Shown here: one piece after another, positions 35,076-51,590 of the stretch
Layout: the number at the start of each line of letters is the position of its first letter
How positions within the stretch are numbered: the stretch's first letter is position 1
Origin: Pogonophryne albipinna
Lineage: Eukaryota; Chordata; Actinopteri; Perciformes; Artedidraconidae
NCBI GenBank assembly: GCA_028583405.1
Contig: CM053253.1
Span: 6,281,296 to 6,345,295 of the forward strand
Reading direction: 5' to 3'
DNA: 64,000 bases
The notes under the pieces: generated by a model
Told to the model about the DNA's origin: nothing
Databases searched by the model: none
The model's input: only the letters and a program-made list of their open reading frames with translations
Program-made: the position numbers and the translations under genes

Positions 35076-37010
35076 GCTGTATATACTGTATATAGAGTGT
35101 AGTTTTGGCAACCTTAAACCCAAGTCCAATGCAACAGACAATTTACTTAAGAAGTAGAAAGAAAGAAAGAAGAATAACTAAACACGAGTAAAATATCAAT
35201 TTCATAGTGATGTATTTAACTGCACCTTGTCTGAATTGTACCGACCCTGTAGTTTGTATTGGTTCTTTATAATAAAAAGTCCAAGAGGAAGGTATCCAAA
35301 TAGCTACATTGTAAAATAACTGTGCTGTGCTGTACATTATATTTCCTCCAAGCAGGTATATGTGTCATTTTGAGATAAATCCATTTGGACCCTCTCCTTT
35401 TGAAGTAAGAATCAAACCCAAAATGATCCTCAGACACCTTCATTGCAGCGATCACAAGACAATCTTTATAAATATCTGCTGGCTCCTCTAAGCGTGAATG
35501 CACCTGAGAAATAGCCTCATGAAACATGTAACGTGTTTCTCTGCCTGTGACTCCTACAGCTCCCATTAAGCTTCCAAAGGAAGTCAATACCTGCCGTCTG
35601 AACCATTTGATTCACTTTGGAGCTCACATCTCACCTTGCACACTCTCAGTCACGCTGGGTTTTGTCTAGTTGCTCCGTGCTGACTGTGACACCCGGCTGA
35701 GGAAAACACAAAGCTTTCCGACAGAGAGATTTATACACAACGCATCTGTTCTCTCCCCTAGACATTCATTTATAAAACGTCAACATCTCAGACAATCAAA
35801 GCTTTGATTTGACATGTTAATAGTCTCTTTTAGAATATACAATGGGTACAAGAGATGTTCATACATGGACTAAAATGAGAACAAGAGGTTTGGTTGAAGA
35901 CACAGAGATGTTATACAGTGGTTTTATAGTGGCTAATAGAAACAGCACCACAGTTTAAGGATACATAATCTGTCTTGATATGACGGATGGCATGTATGGA
36001 GTTACATAACAGATGGCAGCAAGCGCCCCGTAACTGCGAGGCGGCTTTGTTTCCTCGCAGTTGTTTCCTTGAGGATAAATCGATAGCCAACAGGTCTATT
36101 TCTCTGCCTCAAAGCACAAATCCTATCACCCCCAGACTGAGACTGTAATACTCTGACACGTGCCACCACTTAGTCTATGACTCATTGAACGAGCCTGAAA
36201 AAGCCCCGTCTTCCCTCTTCCTAGTCAAATAATTTCAGAAGGTTTTTGGTTAATAGAGATCAATCAGAGCTGGATTTAAATGGGTTGGCAATTTAAGATG
36301 GGGATTAGTTTCTTCATTTCCTTAAATACCTTTAGAAACTCAGACATGGAGGAATTATATCATTAGAAATGGATGACTTCCTAAATATATATTGGATCAA
36401 GTACAGGGTGGAGGTGGTGAGAGAATGTATATGTTAGTTCAGCCCTTCCTTGTAAAGTGAAATGCCTTTTGTGTGAAATGGGTAATAAAGGTGTGTTCGG
36501 TCAAATGCAAAAGGAAAACATCCCGGTGTCACCACTTCATTTTCTAACTAAAATCAATGAGTAGAGCCGGTGTAATAACACACTGAAGTCTTAAGATCAC
36601 ACATGGGAGCTAAAACAGAAATATTAACTTCTAGCTTATTTCATCAATGAATCCTCGGTTACATAGATTTTCGATAAAATAAATTGCAGATTTAATAAAA
36701 ATAGGATAAGCAATACAATCCAACAAATAGAGGTTAGTCTTATTTGTTCAGTTTAGTAATAATATCTGGTATAGATTTGGAGTCACTTGGGCACATGACA
36801 TGGAAGCTCTTAGAAGAAAAGTGAAAAAAAGGTGGGCCACATACTGTAATACACAATAAATATATTTTCCACCAACATTTTTTACTATTATAGGAAAGTT
36901 GACAAGGCGGTATAGAAAATATTATTTTCTGTCATTCAAACAATAACTTATGTAGGGTTACCTAAGCAGAACCATGTGTTTATGAGGGCTCTGAATGTTC
37001 ACAGTCTGGG
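35076..37010. other. Unannotated intergenic stretch
   Basis: No gene recognised. A 106-codon minus frame at 35267-35587 has no known motif and is probably chance. A GAAA microrepeat lies near 35157-35172. Confidence 0.5.
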
Positions 37011-37014
37011 AAAC

Positions 37015-37300
37015 TCAGCAAGAAGAAGAATTGATGTTGAATATCCAACAAAAAACTGACTTCACTGAATTATGAAAGTTATGAATGAGAAAAATAATAG
37101 CCATCGATTCCCGACCGAGCTGAACGTTTTGATGTTTGAACGGAGTTTCTGCGATGTTCAATGCGGGAGAAGAAGCGCGGCAAAATAAGTCGGCGGAATA
37201 ATAATAAACTTTTCGTCCGTAGAATAACATTTAGTGGGAATGCTGTTATTAGCATTCCCACTAAATGAATGTTGAATATGAACTGACTTCACTGTGGTTG
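37015..37300. repeat. Insert with terminal hairpin between imperfect direct repeats
   Basis: ATGTTGAATAT plus CTGACTTCACTG occurs at about 37032-37065 and 37268-37294. Between them is a GC-richer block and a perfect 16-bp hairpin at 37229-37244/37251-37266 (ATTTAGTGGGAATGCT, 6-nt loop). Possibly a small repeat insertion; family unknown. Confidence 0.45.
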
Positions 37301-38010
37301 TTTTGTGATGCATCTTCTGTGTCTTATGTATGCTTTTCCATGGGCTTGTAATGATTATATGACTTGCATTTGGTGCTACAACAGTCATTAAATTAAACTG
37401 CAGGCATTGTTGATGTATTATCGGATGAAAATTAAGCATCCTCAATGTTTGTAAAGGTTGGATGGGTTGTAGTTAAATCGAGGTGGTGCTTAGGGGAGGA
37501 CCTTAAAAGCCCCATCCCATGGTACCTTATTACGACCTTGATGGGAGCATCATTTTGTAGAAGACATATCAAATAAATCTCGATCTCTATTAATGGTTTA
37601 ACATAATCTCATAATCATAAAAGGGGGTAAAGTTCAGTCAAGTATTTACCTCTGATGTATTTCAAGTTCAGCATCACATGAAGATATCCTACTGATAAGG
37701 GAATTAAAATTAAACACTGACTGTGGAAGTGCACAATTTGATCAGTTCATCGACGTAGTTCTTCAGTTCATAATTAACGTGTGTTGTGATATTGAACGTC
37801 TCCAACACGCCTGGCTGTGCGACTCAGCGCCGTGTAATCACTTTGGTTAGGGCGAACAGTCAGACATCTTACCTCAAACATATCAGGGCTACAACATCAG
37901 CCAATCGTATTCACTTTAAAAAAAATATTTGGAATATGAAGTGGGGTGTTACAATTAAAGTAAATCTGTAACCACAAAGTTGGTGCCTGTATCCTGTTCA
38001 CATTTACTTT
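37301..38010. other. Unannotated intergenic stretch
   Basis: Nothing recognised. Confidence 0.5.
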
Positions 38011-38474
38011 AAAGAGGCCTATTATGCTTTTTGGGGTTTTCCCTTTCCTGTAGTGGGTTATATAGGTTTTAGTGCATGTAAACGGTCTGTAAAAGCTAAA
38101 ATCCATGTGTTACCTCCAGAGGGAGTTTATCTCCCACACACTCCCCCCCCCCCCCTGCCTGAAACACCTCCATTGGACTCCTTTGTTACTTCTGTACCAT
38201 AGTGACATCACTATGTAACACTCAACCTTCTATTGGCTAGCACTCCAACACGTTGTACGTGATAGGCTAAGGGCGGGACATCTCTAAGCGGTTGACCAAT
38301 CACAGCAAAGCCGGCCAGCTAACCAATCAGAGCAGACTGGGCTCTGGTTTCAGACAGAGGGTGAAAAGAGGTAGTATGAACACAAATAAAGAATATTTTA
38401 AGGTTGTAAACATGTCACAGTACAGGCACAAAATACAAATATAAACCTGAAAATGAACATAATATGTGCTCTTT
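38011..38474 (+). mobile_element. MITE-like 'AAAGAGGCCTATTATG' family, full copy
   Basis: AAAGAGGCCTATTATGC at the left and CATAATATGTGCTCTTTG at the right form an imperfect TIR. Best-preserved copy. Contains a C13-14 run near 38143 and several ATTGG/CCAAT boxes. TSD not evident. Confidence 0.8.
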
Positions 38475-38479
38475 GATAA

Positions 38480-39797
38480 ATGTTTAGAGATATTTTCAGT
38501 CTTTGTTTTGTTTGCCATAAAGACTTTGAGATAACAGGTGAGTGTATTTCTGTTTCCAAGATCTAAAGAAAATATTAAAAACTCTCGGGAGTTTTTTTTG
38601 TACTTCCTTCTCCAATAACTTGTATATATTTCCACCTTACTTCAGGCGGTCTAGCAATTCTTAATTAATAAGAGGAAACACTGTGACTCGGATCCGGGTT
38701 TATTATCCTAAAATATTGCAGAATTATGTAAAGCACAGCTTAGCATGGGCGGATCCTAATTACACCCTGATCTTATATCAGAATGTTGTTGTGGGTGACT
38801 CAGCGTCAAGCCTTGAAAAAATGGATTGTTCCGTATTTCTCCTAATTACAACAACTGTGATCAATGTTGTTGTTGTGTCCATTTACTTCCTTGACCAAAT
38901 CCCAGCAGTCCTCCTGCAGCAGCTCAGCAAACGAGCTGTTGCCGAATATCGTCTGGAACATTTATCCAGAGGTTTATCGTTCAGTAAACATATTTAATAC
39001 CAGCTCATTAGCATCATTTAATCCCACATTTATCCCTATAATTTGGCTTCCAATCTCGAATGATAATAAGATACTAATTGTGGTTTTATACATGCTTTGC
39101 TGTTGTACTTTAATCTGTAATTTAAAGCATGCAGTAAACACAACTCCCTTGTTCCTCATACTTTACCTGTTAAAGTACAAGAGTGTGCACTGCGGTGTTA
39201 TACTCTGCTCTTATAGAAAACATATCAATCATTCTCGAACCACGGAGCGAATAATTGACCAATTATTCAGTAAAAGGAAGTGTACATTCTGCATAATGTC
39301 GGGTTTCTAACGCACAGCGGATTGACAGTGCAGTAAAAGCTCTATTTGTGTAGTATGCCTTGGTTGCTTGGGTTTTAATATTAAAGTAATTGGCCAGGTT
39401 GTTTTCTGCTGTGAAATTCAGCGGCATGGGCCAAAAAGTAACTTCCTGTGGAGCAACGAAGAAGATGAGAAGTGATTATGCGAGGCAGCAGTGAATAGTA
39501 TTTGATGATACAAATCTACATCTGGCACTAAGACAAAAGCAAACAGCGACTAGTTTACTGATGCAATTAATCTCCATAATCTTTGCCTATTCAATAGGAG
39601 TGCTAATAAAGAAAAAGATGCAGGTCTGTTAGGACACAGGTGCTGTTTTTAATTTTGATTACTTGCTTTGTTATTACTTTCAAAACTGTCGTCAAAGTGT
39701 GCCGTAAGGTAAATTAGCACTTTTCCTGTGATTAACTTGGCCTTCATCAGTCATATTATTGGAATGCCTCGAGAAATTCCTTATGGTGAGAATGTAT

Positions 39798-39798
<1 letters not shown>
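38480..39798. other. Unannotated intergenic stretch
   Basis: No gene recognised. Overlapping + frames at 38683-39310 lack recognisable motifs and start/splice context and look like chance. Confidence 0.5.
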
Positions 39799-40585
<787 letters not shown>

Positions 40586-40959
40586 AAAGTAGTGGACAAA
40601 GACATTTTCCCAATTTGAATTTCAAATGAAAGTCTGCCTATTTTATCGATCTCATCTTATCTCAAATTGGTAAGACCTCTAGGCCAACAAAACGATAGAA
40701 GAAATGTCTCTATGAGTGTTGTTATGTATACCCTGAAAAAGGAAAGAATGACATGAGCAACAAAAGAGAAAGTTCCATTTTCTTAAAAGTTGTTCTCCGA
40801 GGTCAGGTTCAGGACTCATTAAATAATGAATTATGCTAATAAATGTAGTTTTCTCAGCTGTTGAAAATGTGAAATTTCACATTATCTCACTGCTCCAAAG
40901 TTTTCATCATTGAATTTAAGTGGCCTTCAATGCTTATTTTCACATTCATATTAGTATTT

Positions 40960-41296
40960 AGTGTCTCTACTGTGACGTGTCTCCATGCTTTAATGTTAAA
41001 ACGGCTCTTTATTTTTCTCATACTACCTGTGCTCATACAAACTGTGCTGTTGTATTTACTGTATAGTGTCCTTACTGTAAGGTAATTATTTTATGTACAG
41101 CACTTTGGCTCGACCAAAAATCGTTTTAAAAATGTGCTATATAAATAAAACTTGATTTGATTTGTGCTGCAGCACCTCTTTTCACCCTCTGTCTGAAACC
41201 AGAGCCCAGTCTGCTCTGATTGGTTAGCTGGCCGGCTCTGTTGGGATTGGTCAACCACCTAGTATGTCCATAAGAGCATAATAGGTCCTCTTAAAT
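40960..41296 (-). mobile_element. MITE-like 'AAAGAGGCCTATTATG' family, inverted copy with LINE insert
   Basis: Complement of the family: CTCCATGCTTTAATGTTAAA, ACCAGAGCCCAGTCTGCTCT, ending GAGCATAATAGGTCCTCTT. It is interrupted at about 41036-41165 by a LINE 3' end. Confidence 0.8.
41036..41165 (+). mobile_element. LINE 3' end fragment
   Basis: CAGCACTTTGG, then ATGTGCTATATAAATAAA and a TTGATTTGATTT tail: typical teleost non-LTR 3' terminus, non-coding. Confidence 0.7.
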
Positions 41297-41394
41297 GACA
41301 ATTGAAATTATATTTTTACACTGATCAACAGAAAACAACCCATTGATGTCAAGGTGAAACAAGAACTCTAGAGTCATCTTAAAAATGTACAGAT

Positions 41395-41882
41395 ATAAAT
41401 TACAAATGCATGTTGACAAGTATTGAATTTAATATCTGGATTTGAGTCCTGGACTTCGAGTCGTGGCGGAACCTGTCTCTGCGGTCCTGTCTGACTCTCA
41501 TCATACTATTTCCCTGATGGCTCCCACAGGATTGCTGACATCCTCGTGGGTTCATCTTCTTATTATAAGACACATGCATTTCCAAACATTTAGACTACCT
41601 ATGTTGTAAATGTATTATCTCTTCGATTTACACACGGCATCTATTGCACGTCTGTCCGTCCTGGGAGAGGGATCCCTCCTCTGTTGCTCTCCCTGAGGTT
41701 TCTCCCATGTTCCCCTTTAAACTGTGGGGTTTCTCTGGAAGTTTTTCCTTGTACGATGTGAGGGTCTAAGGACAGAGGGTGTTGTGTCGTCATACTGATA
41801 CTCTGTACACACTGTGAAGTCCACTGAGACAAATGTAACATTTGTGATATTGGGCTATATAAATAAACATTGATTGATTGAA
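41395..41882 (+). mobile_element. LINE 3' UTR (Rex1/Babar-like)
   Basis: Contains CCCTGAGGTTTCTCCCATGT, TTTTTCCTTGTACGATGTGA and GGGCTATATAAATAAACATT, then a TGATTGATTG tail. From memory this is a common 3' UTR of a teleost non-LTR element; subfamily uncertain. No ORF. Confidence 0.65.
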
Positions 41883-42224
41883 TATGGCACACCAATATCA
41901 TCACTGTTGCATCCATTTGGTTTTCGAAGTCACAGAATCGGTAAAGAGGAGATCACCTGTGTGGAATTGTTTGTAGTGGCGATACGCATGTACCTGGAAG
42001 GTGTTTAAAAGCCGAGGCTTCACAGGAATTGCTTGACAACAACAATAGTCCTGGAGGGACTGAGTCAGATCCGAGCCAGATGAGAATCATAGCTGGACTC
42101 TAAACAGATCGTCTCTCACCGTTCCTGATGCATCCGGACAGAGCTTGGGCAGTATTGCAGAGAACTGGGATATTTCTGTGCCAAAACAAGCTGTATTTAC
42201 TGCCAGAGGTGCCTCAATTCATTA

Positions 42225-42700
42225 TTAAATTGGATAAGTTGAATACTAGAGTCCGAAGAAGTATGCAGATGTTATACTTAAGTAAAAATAGCAATACAAG
42301 ATTGAAAAACGACTGCGTTAGTCCTTCATACTTAAGTGAAAGTACAAAATATATCTAAAGTACCAAAAGTAAAAGTACATGTTTGCACAATGGCTAATTT
42401 CAGAGTCATATATGTTACTGGATTATGCTTATTAATGCATTAATGTGTTCATCACAACTGGTCAATTTGAAGCAACATTAACTTACTTCGTATACTGCTC
42501 CTGAATATCTTTGAGCTATAGCATGTCAGTTTTTTTTATATAATTGATTTATATTTGCTAATAATTATGAATCTGTAAAGTAACTAAAGATGTCAGATGG
42601 AGTACAAAGTATAATTTGCTACCAAAACGTAGTGGAGTAGAAGTTTAAAGTTGCATTAATGTAATACCTAGGGAAAGTACAAGTACCTTAAAATGTCACT
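42225..42700. repeat. Diverged 'agtaaaagtac' repeat
   Basis: Rich in ACTTAAGTAAAAATAGCAAT, CAAAAGTAAAAGTAC and AACGTAGTGGAGTAGAAG. Similar to 34625-35075, and a short piece lies at about 58310-58385. Confidence 0.6.
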
Positions 42701-44145
42701 TATGAATAGTAGTGAATATATATGCATAGAGACATTGGTTTCCACTTTTAATAAAAAGCCTCTTATTCTGTTCTTCAGTGCAAAAGAAAAGCCTCATTAT
42801 ATTTACTTTTCATTAAAACACCTCTGAAGGGGGTAAATACTTGTTATGGACACTTCAGCTGCAGCTATTCTAACTTTGAGTGTTTGCAAAGCTTTTTTTC
42901 CTCCAACATATCCTCACAACGGCAACTGGCTCGTCTGAAGCATGTGGATGAGAGGAATAACAATCGAGCGCTCATTACCTTGAGGCTGGTAATTGTGAGA
43001 GGATGACAACAGGTTGGCCAGCATTAAAGCTCATCTTCCTCTGGCTAGTTCAACACCTGCCTGCTGGCCACCAGCCTAATTCTTTTCTGACGGCCTCAGC
43101 AGGAATGATTGATGCCAGAAGGCTTTTGACGGTTGGTGTGTGTTTCATTGCCAAGCTGCTCCATCAATACAGTGCTCCCTCTTGAAACTCATTTACAGCC
43201 CACCTGTCACTGCACACACTGCTTGCTTGATGTTTTGCCCTTATAGGCTTACCGGGGTCACACACTCTTTCCTGATAAGCCGGGACTGTGTGGTGCTGAT
43301 AACATTTGGGAAAGTCCAATCACCTTTTGGGGGATTTCTGAGGCAATGTAGGTTGAGTAATCTGTAAATCTTTGTTGTTTCGCTAATGCTGCACAATGGT
43401 TATTGCTGACAAACGAGTGGTGCAGTAATGAGTCCTAAAGACTAAACACTTCTGGTTCCCTTGTCCCGGTGTTAATGTTTTTTTTGTATGTGTTTGTAGA
43501 AGCCTGAAATAAGTTGGTTAACACAAGCTTAAAAGATTTTCAACGACATAATCTACATCAGTAAATACCCCACTCGTGAATGTCTTCTGTCACAAAAACG
43601 GGGATGCTAACGACGAGTGACTATGAGAAAACTAAACGTCATCACACCAACATGAGTTTGCCTTCAGGTGAGCAGTGGAGATGATGCGCAAGAGACTCAT
43701 GCAGTTTGTTTATAGCATTATGTTAGCTATTAATTTCTGCAGATTGCATTTACGCTTCAAAAATCAGGAGATTGTCCTGATGAACGTGGGTTGGCTGTAA
43801 TGTTTATTTTCTGCAATATACCGAAATCTAAATGGGAGCCTTTGCAATGCTCATTTCCAGGGTCAAAACTGTCATCACTGCAAATACCCTGCTCAAATCA
43901 GGCAGTATAGTTGACAGGAAACTTGTGTTTATATTGCTCAAAATGTCTGTTTCTTTGCCATGAAAGAGTAAATCCCATTGCACGTTCACCTCTACTACGT
44001 CTAGTCCCTCCTCACACCTATCATAAGACCACTTATATGGACAGACGTAAGCTTTTTCTCCTTTGTTTGGTGTCAATAATCGTGGCCTTGTGTATGATGA
44101 CCTGAATTCATTCCGTTGTACTGAACTCTATATCCCCTTTGTATG
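42701..44145. other. Unannotated intergenic stretch
   Basis: No gene recognised; short frames show no motif. Confidence 0.5.
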
Positions 44146-44146
44146 C

Positions 44147-44952
<806 letters not shown>

Positions 44953-46233
44953 TTAGATATGCTTCTCCATTCGCATCACATTTATTCTGGCCAGTTTGGA
45001 GATCCAGCGATTGGCATGTGTGATACTGTGGGATGACGTTTGAACAAAACCAAACTTTTGGTACAGGGCAATGGCGGCCGTCTGTGGCGAGCTGCCATCC
45101 AGAACCAGTCGGCCGTATCCTCGCTCTTTGCAGAAATCAAGGGCCTTCCTCGTCAGCTGTGAAGCGAGGTTTTTGCGGCGCCACGGGAACACCACGACCA
45201 TGTGGGACAACTCGCCGAAACTCCCATCACCGGCATCTTGAACGAGCTCGGATCCTCCTCCCATCGCCCCTCCGTTCCACTCATCAAACCTCTCCTCTTC
45301 CTCTGCTGCCCTTTCCCCCTTCAGCGCCACCATCCCCACCACCTTGGGCTGGCCGTCTACATCTACCTCTGCCACCCAGAAACCGTTATCTGGGTTTTCC
45401 AGGTAGTTGGCTCGAATGTCGGACAGATCTGTGCTCAGCCTCCTGGTCAGGTAGCCTTGGTAGATCTCGTGGCAGCAGTAATAAAGGAGGCCGGCCCATG
45501 CACTGCCAAAGAGTAAAGCTTGGAAGTAGGAGCTGCCTCCCAACACATAGCCGGCCATGCAGATGCTCAGAGCAACGCCAACATGGTCTGGGTGGCTCAG
45601 GGTCTTGAAGAAAGCCGGGTACACGTGCTCAATAACCCCGTCGCGAAAGAGCGACATGACCACGTGTTCATCGGAGGGTCCATATTCCCTGATGGAGAAC
45701 TGAACTGTGTTTTAGAGGGAGAGAGAGAGAAAAGGGGAGCTCAGTGAGACTAATCTGCCTCTTGCTGCAATAACACATTCCTGCAGGATTTCACAATAGC
45801 CTCAGTTACGCTCACGTAACCTCATTATGAAAAGGAACACAATAAAATCAATATAAAATCCAAGCCTTTTCATTTCTTATTTAACTCGATTCCACATGAA
45901 CATAAGGCCTGGCATTTGAAGCTGAAAATCACAATCAAAAATGATTTATTATAAGCTTTGTTTATCTTAAGATTTAAAGAGTGGTAATCATTGTTAGATG
46001 CTATTAAGTCTCAAAAGCACAATAAAACCAAAGCAAGGTGAGAACACTGCAACAAACAAAAGCTCTTTGTTTCAGTGAAGTGTGTCATATAGGCATGTTA
46101 GTAGTGCCATTCATCTATATTCTAGCTGTCTTCTTAGTGCTCTAGTTCATAATCAACTCAACTACTTGAGAGAAAAAGGTATAAAATATTAAGATAATCA
46201 GAACATCAACTTACGGTCATTTTTCTGGGCCAT
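44953..46233 (-). CDS. NAT8/camello-like membrane GNAT N-acetyltransferase, two exons
   Basis: Exon 1 (46233-46215: ATG, six codons and one base, donor C|GTAAG) joins exon 2 (45704-44953, acceptor ACACAG) in phase, giving 256 residues. The N-terminus (QFSIREYGPSDEHVV then LFRDGVIEHV) is typical of NAT8-family proteins. Residues about 48-82 form the hydrophobic membrane hairpin and LSTDLSDI follows. The GNAT fold has FWVAEV (115-120), VVGMV (128-132), an unusually long acidic/Gly loop (about 137-170), the acetyl-CoA segment WRRKNLA (181-187) and YQKFGF (221-226). Relatives are ER-bound enzymes acetylating cysteine S-conjugates, lysines or aspartate; the substrate here is unknown. The canonical Gly of R-x-x-G-x-A is Asn. 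NAT8L and NAT14 are alternatives, but the motifs fit NAT8 best. Confidence 0.88.
46215..46233 (-). CDS. First coding exon of the NAT8-like gene
   Basis: ATGGCCCAGAAAAATGACC followed by GTAAGTT. Only 19 nt, too short for ORF finding; accepted because splicing to 45704 restores the family's N-terminal SIREY motif in frame. A (CA)n tract starts about 90 bp upstream, so the promoter or further 5' UTR exons lie beyond it. Confidence 0.75.
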
Positions 46234-46320
46234 GCCGACTCTCTCCCTCTCGTCTCTCGCTCACTCTGAAAGACTTAACGCTGCTGAAAACAGAACTTAA
46301 GCTACAGATTGTGATAATCA

Positions 46321-48850
<2,530 letters not shown>

Positions 48851-48854
48851 TAAC

Positions 48855-49135
48855 TTTTAACATAATGACCTCAATATGTAATACTCTCACTGCTATTGGC
48901 TAGCGCTCCAGCACTATACGTGATAGACTAAGAGGCGGGACATCTCTAAGCGGTTGACCAATCACAACAGAGCCGGCCAGCTAACAAATCAGAGCAGACT
49001 GGGCTCTGGTTTCAGACAGAGGGTGAAAAGAGGTGCTGCAGCACAGGCAGTATGAGACAAATAAAGAGCTTTTTGAACATTAAAGCATGGAGACATGTCC
49101 CAGGAGAGACACTACATACTGATATACACCTGAAC
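48855..49135 (+). mobile_element. MITE-like 'AAAGAGGCCTATTATG' family, truncated copy
   Basis: CTATTGGCTAGCGCTCCAGC, GAGCCGGCCAGCTAACAAAT and CATTAAAGCATGGAGACATG; left terminus missing. Confidence 0.75.
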
Positions 49136-49139
49136 ATCA

Positions 49140-50230
49140 GCAGCACATGTCCTTTTCAACATTGAAACTGAAATGGATAGACTGTAACTGGAATGAGAAG
49201 AAGTCTTAAACAAACATTCGATGATACATGTTCTGAAACACTGAGGTAATACAATCACTTTAAAAAAGGCTATAGACAAAGTTACTTGGATTGAATTTAA
49301 AGCAATGACCACTTACTGTAATTTAGCTGTTGAATGAATCAAGTCTTCTTTGAACAATATGAATGTGTCATGGTATGAATTGCTTCACAACATAATATTT
49401 CATCATCACAGGTAGTATTGACTTCACTTGATAAAATAAGCTAAGAGTACTTCAGAGTTGATTGCTCCTCGTCATGTAACACAAAGTCACCAGAAAAAAG
49501 GTTAAAGTTGCCCTGGAAACTAACACTGCATGCTCCACTTCTAATGGGACCATGAGTGTCCAATGAATTGTATTTGTATTCATGGTCGTGTACTTGCAGG
49601 CGCATTGTGGAAGAAAGAGCCTCTTTGGCATGCTTGTCATAGAGCTACAACATTAAGGGATTAAACCATTACATTATGGAGTTTTTACCTGCAGTGCCTA
49701 TAGCCAGCATTTCAACGCACCTCAGACAACTTTAATTCCAACCCACTGCTCTTTTAGAAATCCTGAGCTGTATTTAAATGTACTTGTGGCTTTCTGTATA
49801 TTAAATTAAAAGTTAAAACACTCCCAAGTGATTTCCTTTTAGTTACAGATGTCCTTCATTACTAGAATAATGCATTTGCTTTTGTATTAAATTAAATGTA
49901 TGAATATGCTTCGGCATGTTTGAGGTCTGAGAGTGTCCCAGTGAAAATGAAATATGGAAATTGAGTTGGACCTGTTAGTTTTCACCTATGAAGTACATGA
50001 GAGTGGGAGATGATGATTTATTATGCACAAGGAATGGCAACCAAGACATACAATATCTCTGAGCAAAATCAAACGCTCTAAAACACTAACCTGTTCACAA
50101 TTTCTAAAGATACAGAATCTTAATGGTGTATCTATGTTGGGGTGCACAGTACATTTACAATATTTATGTCTCAATCCCACCTTACTACACTATCCAATGA
50201 GAATGATTTGTAATGAGTTATAAGGGGGGG
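49140..50230. other. Unannotated intergenic stretch
   Basis: Nothing recognised. Confidence 0.5.
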
Positions 50231-50333
50231 GTGTGATGCCCCTGTGGGTTCATCTGGACAGGGTGTGGCTGTGCTGTGTGCAGCCTTGATTGCAGTAACT
50301 CAGGGCACCTGGGTCTGGTGCTCTGCAGCTACT

Positions 50334-50893
50334 GGCTGTTTCTCATTCTCGAGGATACTGGCTTCCGAGCCAATATTCCAAGGATGCTCCGTCATCGAGA
50401 GCCGCCGAAGTACTGTTCCAATGTCCAGCATACTTGGAATTCCACCGAGGCCGCGTCCTTGGTTTGGGGGAAATTTCGAGGCTGCACATGGGTAGACTTC
50501 GCGTCCTTAAAATCCCCACAATGCTTTGCGCACCGACCAATTTCAAAAACCCTTGCGGAGAATGGCTGAACCGACGCAGCACACATTTAAATGTAAGTAT
50601 GTAGTGACGTAGAACATGTGTTGGTAAATATGTTACTTTGTTACATTTGTTATCACCAAAAATGTGTTCCGTGAAAGTAAAGCAAGTTCATAATTAGATA
50701 GACATCGTGAGGTATTTCTTTTCGGTACAGTTTATGTTGAAACCGTTAGAGAGAGTGGCACACTTGTTAGCCTGTTCCATTCTTCTTCGTTTTCCGAAGC
50801 CGTGGCTTGGAAGCATACTTGCTTCGTTTCTGAAGGAAGTGACTTGGAAGTACGCGACTACCAAGCCAGCATCCTCGAGATTGACAAACGGCC
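50334..50893. mobile_element. TIR element (TTTCTCA-CTCGAGG), unit 1
   Basis: GGCTGTTTCTCATTCTCGAG at 50334 pairs with the right end CCTCGAGATTGACAAACGGC-C (23-bp TIR); ACT flanks both sides (50331-50333, 50894-50896). No transposase. Confidence 0.75.
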
Positions 50894-50902
50894 ACTGACA
50901 GG

Positions 50903-51298
50903 GGGTGTTTCTCAATGTCGAGGAAAGCTGCTCCAGAGCCACGATTTCAAGCATACTACGTCATTGAGTGCTGCCGAAGGACTGTTCCAATGTCCAGCAT
51001 ACTTGGAATTCTACCGAGCTCGGCGTACCTCGTAGCGAGACATTTTGAGGCTGCACATGTGTCTTAAAATCCCCACAATGCTTTGCGCACGGACCAATTT
51101 CCCCAAATCTGTGGCGGAAAATGTAAGGCGGGGCCTCTCATATGACGCACACCTGCACACTTGCACACTTGCACACTTGCTAGCCTGTTCCACTCTTCGT
51201 TTTCCGAATGCCAGGAAGGATTCTTGCCTCGCTTCTGAAGGAAGTGACTCGGAAGACATGTGCTACCAAGCAAGCGTCCTCGACATTGAGAAACACCC
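50903..51298. mobile_element. TIR element, unit 2, nearly adjacent to unit 1
   Basis: GGGTGTTTCTCAATGTCGAG pairs with the end CTCGACATTGAGAAACACCC. Shares with unit 1 ACTGTTCCAATGTCCAGCAT, AAAATCCCCACAATGCTTTG and CTTCTGAAGGAAGTGACT. Nine bases separate the units. A short GCACACTT tandem lies at about 51154-51178. Confidence 0.75.
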
Positions 51299-51590
51299 AG
51301 AGCCTCTCTGCTCCTCTCTGCTTTCTCCTACAGCCACCCGGTTCTGTTGAGTATGCTATTAGTTACTTTGCTTTACTTTGTGCACCTCACATACATACAT
51401 ACACGTCCATGCAACCCTCACCCTGCATTTACACTACTGATACCACTGACGTACACACCTCATGCTTTACCTACTTTGCACTTAAATTCATTTGGTTGAT
51501 TTGGATTACTTGCTTAAATAAACATATTTTGTGAACCGTTGATATGGTGTGTCTCCTCTTTGTTGTGGCCTTTTGAGCCAGGTCATAATG

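Larger units (their letters stand above)
50232..51590 (+). mobile_element. Solo-LTR-like element split by two insertions
   Basis: Starts TGTGATGCCCCTGTGGGTTC, ends near TTTTGAGCCAGGTCATAATG; same family as 27397-27809. AATAAA at about 51516. Split by 50334-50893 and 50903-51298. No retroviral genes. Confidence 0.55.

Noticed and set aside
35267..35587. 106-codon minus-strand frame as a hypothetical protein
   Set aside because: No motif, no splice or promoter context, and length compatible with chance in 64 kb.
45033..45747. Long plus-strand frames across the acetyltransferase exon
   Set aside because: Antisense shadows of the NAT8-like coding exon; composition follows the codons of the minus strand.
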